Positions 9,039-19,739 of a stretch of DNA of 64,000 nt are shown in pieces. The position numbers and the translations under genes were made by a program. Under the pieces are notes generated by a model. It was not told the origin of the DNA, did not search any database, and worked only from the letters and a program-made list of their open reading frames with translations. Each line of letters opens with the position of its first letter. The stretch's first letter is position 1. Source of the stretch: Bathynomus jamesi (taxonomy: Eukaryota; Arthropoda; Malacostraca; Isopoda; Cirolanidae); the NCBI GenBank assembly GCA_023014485.1, contig JAJOZX010003211.1, positions 262,001 to 326,000 on the forward strand, given 5' to 3'.

Positions 9039-9499
9039 CAGGGCCGTAGGCAAAGGGGGGCGAAAGGGGCGGTCGCACCCCCCTGAGGCGTGGCCTACCT
9101 AGCTGTATTAGTACATACATTTTATCAGTTTACTTGCCAAAAAGCGCACCGATTGAATTTTTTAGTGTGACATTAATTTATTACTAATATATTGATACAT
9201 TTTTTATATTGAAATATTGATTATCGGTAGTGTAGTCAGTGTGTAGTGTAGTATTTACTGTTACCATAATGGACTTCATTGTCATTTTAGCTAGATTATT
9301 TTCAAAACTCGAATGTTTGTACAATACAATACAATGGTGTGATGAAAAATACTATTTCTAATTCAATGATGTGTGTATAAAAAATGGGTTTATCTAAATG
9401 GTGATTTTATTACAACATAATTAGCAGATTATTCTATGATTGTTACTGAGCGTCTAAAATTTTCGCCTCCCCCTAAGGAAAATCCTGGCTACGGCCCTG
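9039..9499. mobile_element. hAT-like MITE, 461 bp
   Basis: Termini are CAGGGCCGTAGGCAAAGGGG and, from the right, CAGGGCCGTAGCCAGGATTT. The perfect 8-bp duplication TCCCTGCC flanks it. Removing it rejoins the LINE-A coding strand at the conserved VRQGG region. No ORF inside. Confidence 0.88.
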
Positions 9500-9638
9500 T
9501 CCCTGCCTGACACCAGTGGTCACAGAGAATGGCTCTGAATTAACCCCACCCCATCTTACAATCATTGTTTGGCGATTATACCACAATATTAATATACGGA
9601 CCAAGTAACCAGGTACATTACGATTTACAAGTTTCATG

Positions 9639-9865
9639 AATAACAAACAAACAAAACATCTTTATTGCGGATTATTCACAATCCATAGCCACTTAACCTA
9701 ACATACAAGTCCAATCTTACATAATAAACTTAACACAAAAATAAGACCAACATAGCCACTTAACCTAGCATAATGGCATACTTGTTTGAGTAATTATCTG
9801 ACAATTTTATGTATATTGTTATTACATGAGATATCATTAACTGAAAAAGATCATTTGTATACGTA
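9639..9865 (-). mobile_element. LINE-A 3'-end fragment (TTTG tail)
   Basis: On the minus strand it ends in (TTTG)n after GATGTTTTG, with the shared 3' region containing ATTGTGAATGATCCGC-like and GGTTAAGTGGCTATG motifs. The same tail occurs near 10480-10660, 20440-20530, 38765-38870, 47390 and 61600. Confidence 0.75.
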
Positions 9866-9876
9866 GAAGGAAATAA

Positions 9877-10321
9877 GGATCTTTTCCGTTTGACTGCCGC
9901 CATTGAAACATAATTAAACTTTTTGTATTTTGTATTTTAACTGAAATGTCTTGATGATACAAAATAAGTTACTTTATAAAAAAGCTTTTCTTAATTTCCC
10001 CTTCAAATTTTGTTTCTTATACACAATTTTAATTACTTTCAAGATCCATGCTTAATTTTTAAGTTTTAATCGTGTACTCAGAAAAATAAGGGGATCACCT
10101 GAAGATCAGGGCCTCCAGCCTTCTTTAGTTAGCTTTATAAGGCTAACTAACAAAAATATCACGACCTAACCTAACCAATCGTCAAGGTCGTACAGTTGAC
10201 CTAACGATTGGTTAGGTTAGGTCGTGATATTTTCGTTAGTTAGCCTTATAAGGCTAAGTAAAGAAGGCTGGGGGCACTCACCTCTTATGTTTCAATGGCG
10301 GCAGTCAAACGGAAAAGATCC
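9877..10321. mobile_element. palindromic MITE with perfect 37-bp terminal inverted repeats
   Basis: The first 37 bases (beginning GGATCTTTTCCGTTTGACTG) and the last 37 are exact reverse complements. An 8-bp duplication GGAAATAA flanks the element. Inside, 10119-10182 and 10204-10267 form a second inverted repeat of 64 bases with three mismatches around a 21-base loop. No coding capacity. Single-stranded, the whole element would fold as a double hairpin. The superfamily is undetermined: 8-bp TSD fits hAT or P-like groups, but the GGATC terminus is atypical. Confidence 0.9.
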
Positions 10322-10477
10322 GGAAATAATTGTAGCTTAATGAAAAAATCAGAGAAATTATGAAAATAAAAAAATAGTTTAATAAAAATGCTGATGAATT
10401 ATGGGAAGCTGAGTTCGGATATGATTTTGTGGAAACTATATTTTAAATTATTAATTATACACCAACCAAAACATCTT
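10322..10477. other. AT-rich spacer, nothing recognised
   Basis: Lies between the palindromic MITE and the next LINE-A tail. No ORF, repeat unit or RNA fold that I can support. Confidence 0.6.
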
Positions 10478-11695
10478 TGTTGCGGATCATTCACAATCCA
10501 TAGCCACTTAACCTAACATACAAGTACAATCTTACGTATTATACACTGAACGTAATACAAAAATAAGGCTAACATAACCACTTAACCTAACATACAAGTA
10601 CAAAAATAAGACCAGCATAACCATTTAACCCAACATACAAATACAATCTTATTATAACACAACTTCATATGCATGTATAATCTTTGCTAAATTACAAAAA
10701 TGAAGTATTGTACTGGCAGTTGTCTGAACGAAGACTGCCATATAGGTGAGAGGTACACCGTACACAGTATCTGAAGACAGGACATTGCACAATAACACAT
10801 TAGAGCTGTTTTGGACCCTAGTAATGAAATTATATACTCGTATATTCTTCCGAATTAACATTTGGCTGGTAGGCAGGTAGGTTACGCGTAGTAAACATAA
10901 AACTGGCACTGCACCATTTTGGTTCTCTACATAGCGTGCGAAAAATATTATTATAAGCAACAGAGAGTTTATTCATAGCAGTTTTTGTATAATTCCACCA
11001 CAGATGGGATGTATACAGTGCACTACAGTAATTTCTAAAAAGATAAGTTTTAACTGATTCTGAACACATACCAAATTTCCTTACTAGCATGTTACCCTGT
11101 ACATGCAGCTTTTTACGTTGCCTCTCAATATCGAGCTCATCTCGCAACTCGTGAGTAATTACATGAGCTAAGTATTACATGTGTCTTTGAAAGGTATAGT
11201 CTGACCATTCATTTCAAACGACCCACATGATACATGTTTTAGTAGATTACATCTAAAAATCAAAATGCAACTCTTTTCCCCATTATAGGTGATGTAATTT
11301 TCTATACCATATTGTTTACATATCTCTAATAGTACTCTCAGCCCATGGGAGAGGGTGACAGAAGAACAAGGTCATCAGCATACATTAAATTATTAATTTT
11401 TTCCTTTCCAATGACAGCCAGTACGTGCAGTTTTAGTTCATTGGTAAGGTCATCCATGTATATACAGAAAAGATAAGGTGATAATATACCCCTTTGCCTA
11501 ACCCCATTAGTTACCTTAAAACCTGGTGATACAGTGCTTTTCCATCTTACAAACATGGTCTGTTCTGTATACCAGAATGCAAGTATCCTAAGTATATATT
11601 TAGGTACCCCTCGACACAAGAGTTTCTTGAAAAGTTTGTGATGGTTAACTCTATCAAATGCTTTTGATGCATAAAAAAAAACAGGAATCTACATT
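10478..11695 (-). mobile_element. LINE-A copy: RT and C-terminal part with 3' tail, minus strand
   Basis: The right part (11619-11338) encodes reverse transcriptase residues with GVRQRGILSPYLF and YADDLVLLS, so the catalytic YADD is kept. The adjacent frame (11147-10830) encodes the post-RT region (RQRKKLHVQGNMLVRKF, HLWWNYTK). The left end carries the LINE-A 3' region in partial tandem. The 5' side is cut at the BEL1 insertion; beyond BEL1 the sequence does not continue the same frame. Frameshifts separate the coding pieces. Confidence 0.78.
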
Positions 11696-11700
11696 GTTAT

Positions 11701-12704
11701 TGTTGAAAAAAGTGGTTAGAAATAACTGCATATATTTCCAAAGAAAATATAAACAAAATAAATAAAAATAAAAACCCTCGTTTCTAACCAACTAGTGAAG
11801 TTGGGTTTCCCTAATTAACAAAAAGAAGGAAAAAAAAAGTTTCTGGGACAAAGAAAAATGGAGCTTTGCCCAGTCTTGAAAATTTTTGACCGCATGAAGC
11901 GGGCCCTTTTTTCTCAAAAAAATTAAAATGCTCGTGGTTACCCAAACCGGGAAACTGAGCCAACCTTCAAACCTAACAACCTTTAATTAAATCGTATCCT
12001 TAAGTAATAACCACTGCAATTAATCAAAACCCATGTTTAACTAAATAGAGGCCGATCAGAACTAGGTGCAAGTAAGTTAAAGAAAATAACTAAGGTAAGA
12101 GAAAAACTAGGTATCTAGACGAAACTCGAACCGGGCTACAACGGCCCTAACTCAATAAGTAACTGGCTGTTATAGCCCCTATTAAAACCTAAAGGCAATA
12201 TAGCCCTAACTTAACTTAAATAAAACCTTCTAAACCTTAAACCTTTAAAACCAAAAACTTAAGGGCAATCCAGCCCTAGCCTAACTTAACCTGCAAAACC
12301 TAGGTCTGGGAAATAGCCCCTACAAATAAATAACCTAGCAGTGTGTTAAACAATAACCTAAAACTTAACAACGAAAATTAAAAAAAAAACTGGAAACTAA
12401 ATGAAACTTATGAATCAGTTAGAAACTGAAAGGGTAACGTTCAACTGGCAACTTCATTTTGGTAAGTCTAAATTAATTTTGATGAATTTAGCTTCACCAT
12501 AGTTAGTAATCTGGCTGCTGACCAAATTTAACCTAAAAAACCACTGCAACCTACAGTGAAAAAGTCTGTAGCTGTGTGTTGACAGTGTCTAAATAGGCCA
12601 TTATTATTTCTATAATTACCGAGTCTATTTAAAGTAAACTTAACCTTAATACTACACCTAAATAAAAATAATATCTCTCAAGCTAATCAATAAATTTTTC
12701 AATA
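11701..12704 (+). repeat. BEL1 5' LTR
   Basis: Begins TGTTGAAAAAAGTGG and ends TTTTTCAATA, just before the primer-binding site. It contains the unusual C-rich block repeats AACCTTAAACCTTTAAAAC and multiple AGCCCTAAC motifs. Confidence 0.93.
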
Positions 12705-12722
12705 TGGCGCCCCCGGGTGGGC
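12705..12722 (+). promoter_or_regulatory. BEL1 primer-binding site
   Basis: TGGCGCCC follows the LTR directly, the 5' half of a tRNA-Lys-type site; the next bases (CCGGGTGGG) depart from the common tRNA-Lys3 form, so the exact primer is uncertain. Confidence 0.6.
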
Positions 12723-12881
12723 AGTCGAGAAGTTAGTTACCCTTTTTTTGTTTTAATTCTGATACAATAGTTTTAAATCCAGTGAATTAAATTTTTTACA
12801 TAATCTGAAAATTTAAATATAAATATCATTTATAATAAACCTAAAAATGGCTAATCAAACTGAAGCCACTCGTGAAAAAGT

Positions 12882-14105
12882 ATGGAGACCTGGTTGGGAA
12901 GTGATGTGGAAGCACTTGAAACTAGTAAACTGGTAAAAAGGAGGGGAGCAATCAGAACCTCAGCTACTAAACTTTTAGCTACAATCAAAGAGAGATGGGA
13001 TGATTGGACTGAGGAACAAAAAAATTCACATGCTCGGCTTTTGTCCTCACAACTGGACAAGTTACAAAATCTAGACGAGGAAATCCTTAGAATGTATGTT
13101 TGTTCCGAAGGCTTCTCAGAGGATAAACAAGAAGAACTAGATGAAAAAAATAGTTATTACCACTTTGAAATAGATCAAATGATACAAGCATTAACAACTA
13201 AAAAAGAAAATAATGCCGAAGCCAAACCTAAACTAAGAATAAGTACTAAAATTCCTGAGCTTCAAATATTACCATTTGATGGAAATCCCTCTAAATTTCA
13301 AAACTTTAAGACCTCATTCAGAAACATTTATGATAACATAGGTCTTTCCGAAGAAGAGAAATTTGCCTACCTAAAACAACATTTGAGTGGAAACCCTGCC
13401 ATTCAAATAAACTGCATGCAAGAAAGTAAAACATCTTATGAGGAAGCATGGCAGCAGTTGGAGGGCTGTTATGCAACACCAGGCCAAATTAAATTCTCCA
13501 TAATAAAATCCCTTTTAACTAAATCCATAATAACCAAAAATTTTAAATCACTTCATGACTTTCAAGCAGATATGCACTCTACCATAAATTTAATGCGAAC
13601 TCAAAAATTAGAAATAGAAGATATACTCTTGTATGTATATTATAATAAACTAACTCAAGAAACTCAGGAATTTTTAAGGACTTGTGGGTTTAAACTCTAT
13701 GACCCCTTTAATAATTTTAAAGAAGCAATTGCTGAAGCTACCAAAACCTTAGCTAATGTTAATTTTGATCTGGAACAAAGTGAGTTAACTACCTTGATAC
13801 CTAAACAAAAAAGAAACTTCTCTCCAGAACCAGCCAGAAAACCATGGTATTCTGGCCAAACTACAGCTGCTCTGGCGGTTTTACCCAAAGACAATCCTCA
13901 GGAAGAGCTCAATATACTGACCAGAGAGAACCTTACTGCAAATTGTGTAAGAAAAACTCTCACAGAATCTCAAAATGTGATTCTTTTCCCTGAAAGTTGG
14001 GATAAACTGAAAAAACTTGCTAAATTAAATTATTGTACTAAATGTACCTCATCTAAACACCAAGCCAAAATGCCCCATTTCTTTACAACCCTGTTCATTT
14101 TGTAG
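12882..14105 (+). CDS. gag: BEL1 Gag (DUF1759-like)
   Basis: Capsid/nucleocapsid precursor of the retrotransposon. After a coiled N-terminal part, residues about 118-215 carry the DUF1759 hallmark (IPELQILPFDGNP, FRNIYDN, AYLKQHLSGNPA, WQQLEGCYATP). The zinc-knuckle region follows but is out of frame: around 13930 another frame gives a CKLC...H...C series, and YCTKC reappears in this frame near the end. A better start may be the ATG at 12847 (context AAAAATGGC) in another frame, so at least two indels disrupt the gene. Usual Gag-Pol continuity is lost at the stop at 14105. Confidence 0.85.
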   Translation: METWLGSDVEALETSKLVKRRGAIRTSATKLLATIKERWDDWTEEQKNSHARLLSSQLDKLQNLDEEILRMYVCSEGFSEDKQEELDEKNSYYHFEIDQMIQALTTKKENNAEAKPKLRISTKIPELQILPFDGNPSKFQNFKTSFRNIYDNIGLSEEEKFAYLKQHLSGNPAIQINCMQESKTSYEEAWQQLEGCYATPGQIKFSIIKSLLTKSIITKNFKSLHDFQADMHSTINLMRTQKLEIEDILLYVYYNKLTQETQEFLRTCGFKLYDPFNNFKEAIAEATKTLANVNFDLEQSELTTLIPKQKRNFSPEPARKPWYSGQTTAALAVLPKDNPQEELNILTRENLTANCVRKTLTESQNVILFPESWDKLKKLAKLNYCTKCTSSKHQAKMPHFFTTLFIL

Positions 14106-14283
14106 GTTTTCTAACCATTTATCCTTCCTTTGTACCAAACAAAAAGGAAAACCAGAGGGAGATAAGAAAACCAAAACCAGTACGGAAGTAGCTACCCAAA
14201 AAGAAAACTCCAAACAAGGGAAACAAGTTACTAACTTATTAAGTTTAAAAAACACTGATCAAGAAGTAGCATTAATCCCTTCC

Positions 14284-14466
14284 ATGCAAATGAGAATAAG
14301 AAACTCAGAAAAATCAATTAAATGCAGAGCACTTTTGGATAATTGTAGTCAAGCCAGCTACATTACCAAGGAACTCGTGAAAAAATTAAATCTTCCAACT
14401 AAACACTACGAGGAATCCATAACCATAACAGGATTTATAGCCGACAAGAAAACAACCAAATTATGA
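14284..14466 (+). CDS. BEL1 aspartic protease fragment (DUF1758-like)
   Basis: The segment contains ALLDNCSQASYI, the retropepsin active-site position of BEL/Pao elements, where D-[ST]-G-[SA] is the rule; here Gly is Cys. The frame stops just before the long pol frame and is one frame off from it (14483 on), which resumes the protease C-terminal part (EADEVADFMLIFGA). A single indel near 14465 likely separates them. Confidence 0.75.
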   Translation: MQMRIRNSEKSIKCRALLDNCSQASYITKELVKKLNLPTKHYEESITITGFIADKKTTKL

Positions 14467-14482
14467 AGTAGCTATAATTAAA

Positions 14483-17400
14483 TTGGAGGATTCTAGAAAC
14501 CCTGGAAACTACCAAGAAATAGAAGCCATTATAATTGATGATATTAATATTAAATATGAAGTTCCAGGATTACTGAAACTTCAAACTTATTTAAAATCAT
14601 TAAATTATCAGCTTGCAGATCACTTTGAAGCTGATGAAGTGGCTGACTTCATGTTAATTTTTGGGGCTGCAACCCACAAACTTTTTGCCCTCAGCAGTCA
14701 TCAGATTCATACTGCCTCTTGTTATAAATCTCCCTATGGAATACTTTTATTGGGTTTCCCTTCAGATTACTACCCTGAAAAAGAAAAAGAACCAATAAGA
14801 GATCAGATCAGCTTCTGTATTACCAACCCGCTACCTACTAGTACAACTTCTAATGAAGATCTAAAAAAAATTGAACACCAGATTGCACAATTTAGCAAAC
14901 TAGAAAACTTGGGTATTTCTGGGGATGAACCACTTTCAAACAAAGAAAAAGATCTGATTGCAAACTTTGAAAAGGAAGTTAAAATAGAAGATGAAAGATT
15001 GTCTGTTAAGGTACCATGGAATGACCAAAAAGATAAAATTTCACCAAACTTTAACTATGCTATTAGCAGGTTAAAGTCCACTTGCAAAAAATTAAAAAAA
15101 GATAACTTAATGCAACCTTATTCAGACATCCTTGAACAACAATTCCAGGAAGGAATAATAGAAGAAGTACCTCTAACAGAACACTTAAGACAAGCAGGAA
15201 ATTTTTTACCTCACTTTCCCGTAGTTCGCCCTGGGGTACAAACAACTAAAGTTAGGATTGTAGTAGATCCCTCGGGTAAAAGCAAACCAGAAGAAATAAC
15301 CGTAAATGATGCTACTGAGGACTGCCCTTCACTCCTACCTCACTTAGCAAAATTGTGCATTAAATTAAGGCATGGTAAATATTTGATGATTGGGGACATT
15401 CAAAAAGCATATTTACAACTTAAATATCAAACAGAATTTGACTGCAATGCCCACAAAATTCTGTGGGTAAAGAATACCCAATTGGCTCCAAATGACAACA
15501 ACCTGATCTGCTATAAATATAGAAGAGTTACCTTTGGCAACAAAAGCAGTCCATTTTTACTACAACAATCTCTACAACACATATTTAATGAACAACAAAA
15601 CCAAGTGGCAGACTACCTAGCTAACCGCTTTTACATGGACAATGCTTTAATTAATGCCAACAATCTCTCAGAACTCAAAGACCTTTACAATTATAGTGTA
15701 AACACTTTAATTGAATATAATTTGAAGCTATATGAATGGGCCTCTAATCACTCAGAACTTCAAGGACTATTTGAAAAACATGACATAGCCTCCTCCGAAG
15801 ATAAAGAAAATGTAAAACTATTAGGATATGGTTGGAACACAAGTGCTGATACACTCCATCTAAAAACGGTAAACTTGAACTCAGAAGCCAAAACTAAAAG
15901 AGAAATACTAAGTTCTGTGCAATCATTGTTTGATCCAATTGGATTTGTTGCACCCTTAGTGTTTAAATTAAAACTCTTCATGCAGAAAGTAACAGCTACC
16001 AAAAAAAATTGGGATGAATATCTAGAACTGGAAATGCTGCGTGAATGGAAAAAACTTTGTAAAGAAATAAACAAAGTGGAATTTCTGAATTTTCCTAGAC
16101 AAGCTTTTGAAAATCCCAAACCTCTCATGGAAAATCTTCAACTCCACATCTTTTGTGATGCCAGCCAAGAAGGTTATGCAGTAAGTTGCTATCTAGTTGG
16201 AAATGGAAAATCCGAACTAATTTACGCTAAATCAAGAGTCAATCCCAAATCAAAAAATTGGACCATTTGTAACTTGGAATTAATGGCAATCTGCCTAGGA
16301 ACCAAAGTCCTAGAATACCTTAAAGAAACCTACCTAGAAGAAAACTCAGAAAACCAAAAGTTCTTCAAAACAATAATTTGGACAGACTCACAAGTGGCTT
16401 TAAATTGGACTGCTCAAAAATCTCTAAAAATGAAATCAATCTTTGTAAAAAACAGAGTGAAAGACATTCAGGAAGCAACAAGAAACTTAAACCATCACCT
16501 GGAATTCAGACATGTAGCAGGAGAAGACAACCCAGCAGACCTACTCACCAGACCAATATCTTTCAAGAAATTTCAAAAACTTCTTCACTTTTACCAACAT
16601 GGTCCCACATTTTTGAGAAATGAAATTGAATGGCCCACCAACTTAATTTTTAACCCCCACCAAGAAACCTTACAGACAACAATAAATGTGTGTCAAACAA
16701 CTTGTAAAGAAATAAATGAAAAAACTCCCTTGTTAAATATGGAAAGATTCTCTAACAGGAAAAAACTGGTCAGAATCACTGCCTATGTTCTACGGTTCAT
16801 AGAAAACTTAAAGTACTTCCGCACTCACAAATATAACCCCAAATGTAACCTGACAATGGAAGAACAAATTGCTGTCTTGGAGAAAAATCATACAGCTTAC
16901 AAAACTAAGGCCACAAATTACTGGCTAAAATTAGTCCAGCAACAACATTTCTCAAAAGAAAAAGAAATAATCCACAAACTAAATAAAGGAGAAAAAGTTG
17001 AGGACCTAACAAAGCTGCAAAAGAATCTAAAACTCTTCATTGACAAAGAAGGGTTAGTCAGAACAATGGGGAGATATAAATATGCAACTAACCTTAACTA
17101 TTCTGCTAGGTATCCTGTACTACTGCCCGAAAATTCTCATTTAACAACGTTAATTGTAACTGAATGTCATGCAAAAGCCAGTCATGCAACCTTAGCTACC
17201 ACATGCAATTTCCTCAGACAGGAATTCTGGATCCCCAAAATAAGGCAAGTAGTTAAAAAGGTTCTGAAACAATGTCTGTTTTGCCAAAAATACTTTGCCA
17301 TGGCTTATGAAGTGCCTACTACTGGACCCTTAGTAACGGAACGTTTAAGCTATGAAAAACCCTTTGAAAAAACTGCCCTTGACTATGTTGGTCCAATTTC

Positions 17401-18088
17401 TGTCCAGGATGAGAATAACCAATTCATGAAAGTCTACTTATTATTGTTCACTTGCTGCGCCACCAGATTCACCAGCCTTCACATCTGCACTGACCTTTCT
17501 GCTAAAACCTTTTTAAGAGAACTCTACCATTTGTCCTTAAACTACTCCCTTCCAAAGGTTTTGATTTCAGACAATCAATCCACCTTCAAAAGATCTGAAG
17601 ATTACCTTAAACATTGGTTCCAAAATGTTCTTGTGTCTCAGTACCTCTCTGATCATGGTATCCAGTGGAAATTTACAGCAGCCTATTCACCCAGAACCTT
17701 AGGAATAGCTGAAAGAATGGTGGGTTTAGTCAAAAGAGCCCTCTATACCTCCCTAAAAGGAAGAAAAATCCCGTTAACTGAACTAAAAACAATTGTTCTT
17801 GAAATAATGAACACAATTAATTCAAGACCACTCACTTATGTTAATTCAAATGAAGATCCTTCCTCTGATCTACTAACTCCTTTCAAGTTGCTTTTTGGGT
17901 ATGACAATACCAAATTCAACTTTTTAACCACTAATGATACCCAAGAAGCTGTTAATGAAGACGATCAGGTGGATGCTGATTATAGACAACAACAGAGGAC
18001 AAAGAAAGAAAGAAAATACTGGATTACTTTCATAAGGGAGCTAAACAATCTCAAGAAATCAAGAAAAGATGGCGATACGAATATTTGA
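14483..18088 (+). CDS. pol: BEL1 Pol: RT, RNase H, integrase
   Basis: A 1201-residue frame. The end of the protease domain is followed by RT: GDIQKAYLQL near residue 300, FGNKSSPFLL near 355, and the active-site box YMDNAL near 383, which has Asn in place of the second Asp of YxDD. RNase H shows FCDAS (about 556), an NLELMA Glu, WTDSQ and HVAGEDNPAD. Integrase shows an H-H-C-C zinc motif (about 895-940) and a D,D-35-E set in LDYVGP, SDNQSTF and GIAERMVG. The frame ends early; the expected C-terminal DUF5641-like part is in the next frame from 18085. The open length implies recent activity, the frame breaks current inactivity. Confidence 0.93.
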   Translation: MEDSRNPGNYQEIEAIIIDDINIKYEVPGLLKLQTYLKSLNYQLADHFEADEVADFMLIFGAATHKLFALSSHQIHTASCYKSPYGILLLGFPSDYYPEKEKEPIRDQISFCITNPLPTSTTSNEDLKKIEHQIAQFSKLENLGISGDEPLSNKEKDLIANFEKEVKIEDERLSVKVPWNDQKDKISPNFNYAISRLKSTCKKLKKDNLMQPYSDILEQQFQEGIIEEVPLTEHLRQAGNFLPHFPVVRPGVQTTKVRIVVDPSGKSKPEEITVNDATEDCPSLLPHLAKLCIKLRHGKYLMIGDIQKAYLQLKYQTEFDCNAHKILWVKNTQLAPNDNNLICYKYRRVTFGNKSSPFLLQQSLQHIFNEQQNQVADYLANRFYMDNALINANNLSELKDLYNYSVNTLIEYNLKLYEWASNHSELQGLFEKHDIASSEDKENVKLLGYGWNTSADTLHLKTVNLNSEAKTKREILSSVQSLFDPIGFVAPLVFKLKLFMQKVTATKKNWDEYLELEMLREWKKLCKEINKVEFLNFPRQAFENPKPLMENLQLHIFCDASQEGYAVSCYLVGNGKSELIYAKSRVNPKSKNWTICNLELMAICLGTKVLEYLKETYLEENSENQKFFKTIIWTDSQVALNWTAQKSLKMKSIFVKNRVKDIQEATRNLNHHLEFRHVAGEDNPADLLTRPISFKKFQKLLHFYQHGPTFLRNEIEWPTNLIFNPHQETLQTTINVCQTTCKEINEKTPLLNMERFSNRKKLVRITAYVLRFIENLKYFRTHKYNPKCNLTMEEQIAVLEKNHTAYKTKATNYWLKLVQQQHFSKEKEIIHKLNKGEKVEDLTKLQKNLKLFIDKEGLVRTMGRYKYATNLNYSARYPVLLPENSHLTTLIVTECHAKASHATLATTCNFLRQEFWIPKIRQVVKKVLKQCLFCQKYFAMAYEVPTTGPLVTERLSYEKPFEKTALDYVGPISVQDENNQFMKVYLLLFTCCATRFTSLHICTDLSAKTFLRELYHLSLNYSLPKVLISDNQSTFKRSEDYLKHWFQNVLVSQYLSDHGIQWKFTAAYSPRTLGIAERMVGLVKRALYTSLKGRKIPLTELKTIVLEIMNTINSRPLTYVNSNEDPSSDLLTPFKLLFGYDNTKFNFLTTNDTQEAVNEDDQVDADYRQQQRTKKERKYWITFIRELNNLKKSRKDGDTNI

Positions 18089-18495
18089 GTAGTTTGAGGG
18101 AAAAAGAATACCAACAACACAAACAACCAGTAAGTAAAGAACCTAAAGTAGGAGAACTATGTCTCTTAGATGAAAATTCTATGAATCCCAAATACTTCTG
18201 GAAGATTGCTGTAATTGAAACATTACACCCAGATGAAGATGGCATAATCAGGCATGTAACTGTAAAAACACCCAATGGTCATCTCTCCAGAAGACACATA
18301 TATCGGTTATACCCACTGGAAATAACTGATAAGCCGAATATTGACCTGGAAGAACTGGAAAATTCTTCCACAGAAACAGGAACTGTAGATTCTCCTGACA
18401 CTACTACTGCCGCTACTCAACCCCGACCACAAAGACAAGCTGCAGTTAGATTTCGGGAAGAACTGCAAAGGAAAATACAGAGTGGATCTTTGTGA
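18085..18495 (+). CDS. BEL1 Pol C-terminal domain (DUF5641-like), frameshifted
   Basis: The 136 residues begin within the end of the long pol frame. VGELCLLDENS, WKIAVIETLHPDEDGIIR and RRHIYRLYPLE are the typical C-terminal domain after the integrase core in BEL/Pao. The matching BEL2 protein has it in one continuous frame, which supports a one-base indel near 18070 here. Confidence 0.85.
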   Translation: MSSLREKEYQQHKQPVSKEPKVGELCLLDENSMNPKYFWKIAVIETLHPDEDGIIRHVTVKTPNGHLSRRHIYRLYPLEITDKPNIDLEELENSSTETGTVDSPDTTTAATQPRPQRQAAVRFREELQRKIQSGSL

Positions 18496-18692
18496 AGACC
18501 ACAAATAGAAAATTGTAAATAATTGTAAATAGCTATAACTTAGGACCAACGTTCTACAGAAAAGACGCTTTCATCTTCATATTTCACCTAAAAGGAACTT
18601 TTCTGAAGAGCATGTCATTTTCATTCAAAAAAAAAAATAAATAAAATTTCCCAAGAATACAATTCTGGGTAAATTTTTCCCCTTGGGGGGAA

Positions 18693-19692
18693 TGTTGAAA
18701 AAAGTGGTTAGAAATAACCGCATATATTTCCAAAGAAAATATAAACAAAATAAATAAAAATAAAAACCCTCGTTTCTAACCAACTAGTGAAGTTGGGTTT
18801 CCCTAATTAACCAAAAGAAGGAAAAAAAAAGTTTCTGGGACAAAGAAAAACGGAGCTTTGCCCAGTCTTGAAAATTTTTGACCGCATGAAGCGGGCCCTT
18901 TTTTCTCAAAAAAATTAAAATGCTCGTGGTTACCCAAACCGGGAAACTGAGCCAACCTTCAAACCTAACAACCTTTAATTAAATCGTATCCTTAATTAAT
19001 AACCACTGCAATTAATCAAAACCCATGTTTAACTAAATAGAGGCCGATCAGAACTAGGTGCAAGTAAGTTAAAGAAAATAACTAAGGTAAGAGAAAAACT
19101 AGGTACCTAGACGAAACTCGAACCGGGCTACAACGGCCCTAACTCAATAATTAAATGGCTGTTATAGCCCCTATTAAAACCTAAAGGCAATATAGCCCTA
19201 ACTTAACTTAAATAAAACCTTCTAAACCTTAAACCTTTAAAACCAAAAACTTAAGGGCAATCCAGCCCTAGCCTAACTTAACCTGCAAAACCTAGGTCTG
19301 GGAAATAGCCCCTACAAATAAATAACCTAGCAGTGTGTTAAACAATAACCTAAAACTTAACAACGAAAATTAAAAAAAACTGGAAACTAAATGAAACTTA
19401 TGAATCAGTTAGAAACTGAAAGGGTAACGTTCAACTGGCAACTTCATTTTTGGTAAGTCTAAATTAATTTTGATGAATTTAGCTTCACCATAGTTAGTAA
19501 TCTGGCTGCTGACCAAATTTAACCTAAAAACCACTGCAACCTACAGTGAAAAAGTCTGTAGCTGTGTTGACAGTGTCTAAATAGGCCATTATTATTTCTA
19601 TAATTACCGAGTCTATTTAAAGTAAACTTAACCTTAATACTACACCTAAATAAAAATAATATCTCTCAAGCTAATCAATAAATTTTTCAATA
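18693..19692 (+). repeat. BEL1 3' LTR
   Basis: Matches the 5' LTR over its full length with about ten substitutions or small length changes, e.g. in the A runs and in GTGTGTTG versus GTGTTG. Confidence 0.93.
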
Positions 19693-19739
19693 GTTATGTA
19701 ATAACAATATACATAAAATTGTCAGATAATTAATCAAAC

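Larger units (their letters stand above)
6560..9638 (-). mobile_element. LINE-A copy (non-LTR retrotransposon), 5'-truncated, cut by three DNA transposons
   Basis: Minus-strand pieces match the LINE-A copy around 39100-39700 and 46890-47200. They cover the reverse transcriptase with GVRQGG and YADDLV and the C-terminal region. The pieces are separated by elements at 6936-7674, 7976-8989 and 9039-9499, each with duplicated target. With the inserts set aside the fragments are collinear, from AFDRVNH-side sequence at 9638 to the C-terminal coding part near 6580. It is broken by stops and cannot encode an active enzyme. A second LINE-A tail abuts it at 9639. Confidence 0.8.
11701..19692 (+). mobile_element. 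BEL/Pao LTR retrotransposon (BEL1), nearly complete
   Basis: Two LTRs of about 1 kb bound gag, protease, RT/RNase H and integrase in BEL/Pao order. The 5-bp duplication GTTAT lies at 11696-11700 and 19693-19697. A primer-binding site follows the left LTR and a short purine run (TTGGGGGGAA) precedes the right one. By eye the LTRs differ at roughly ten positions, which suggests recent insertion, yet the coding region has several frame breaks. Confidence 0.95.

Noticed and set aside
10150..10240. TTAGG-type telomeric repeat
   Set aside because: Only two to three units occur in each arm, as part of a MITE hairpin; not a telomeric tract.
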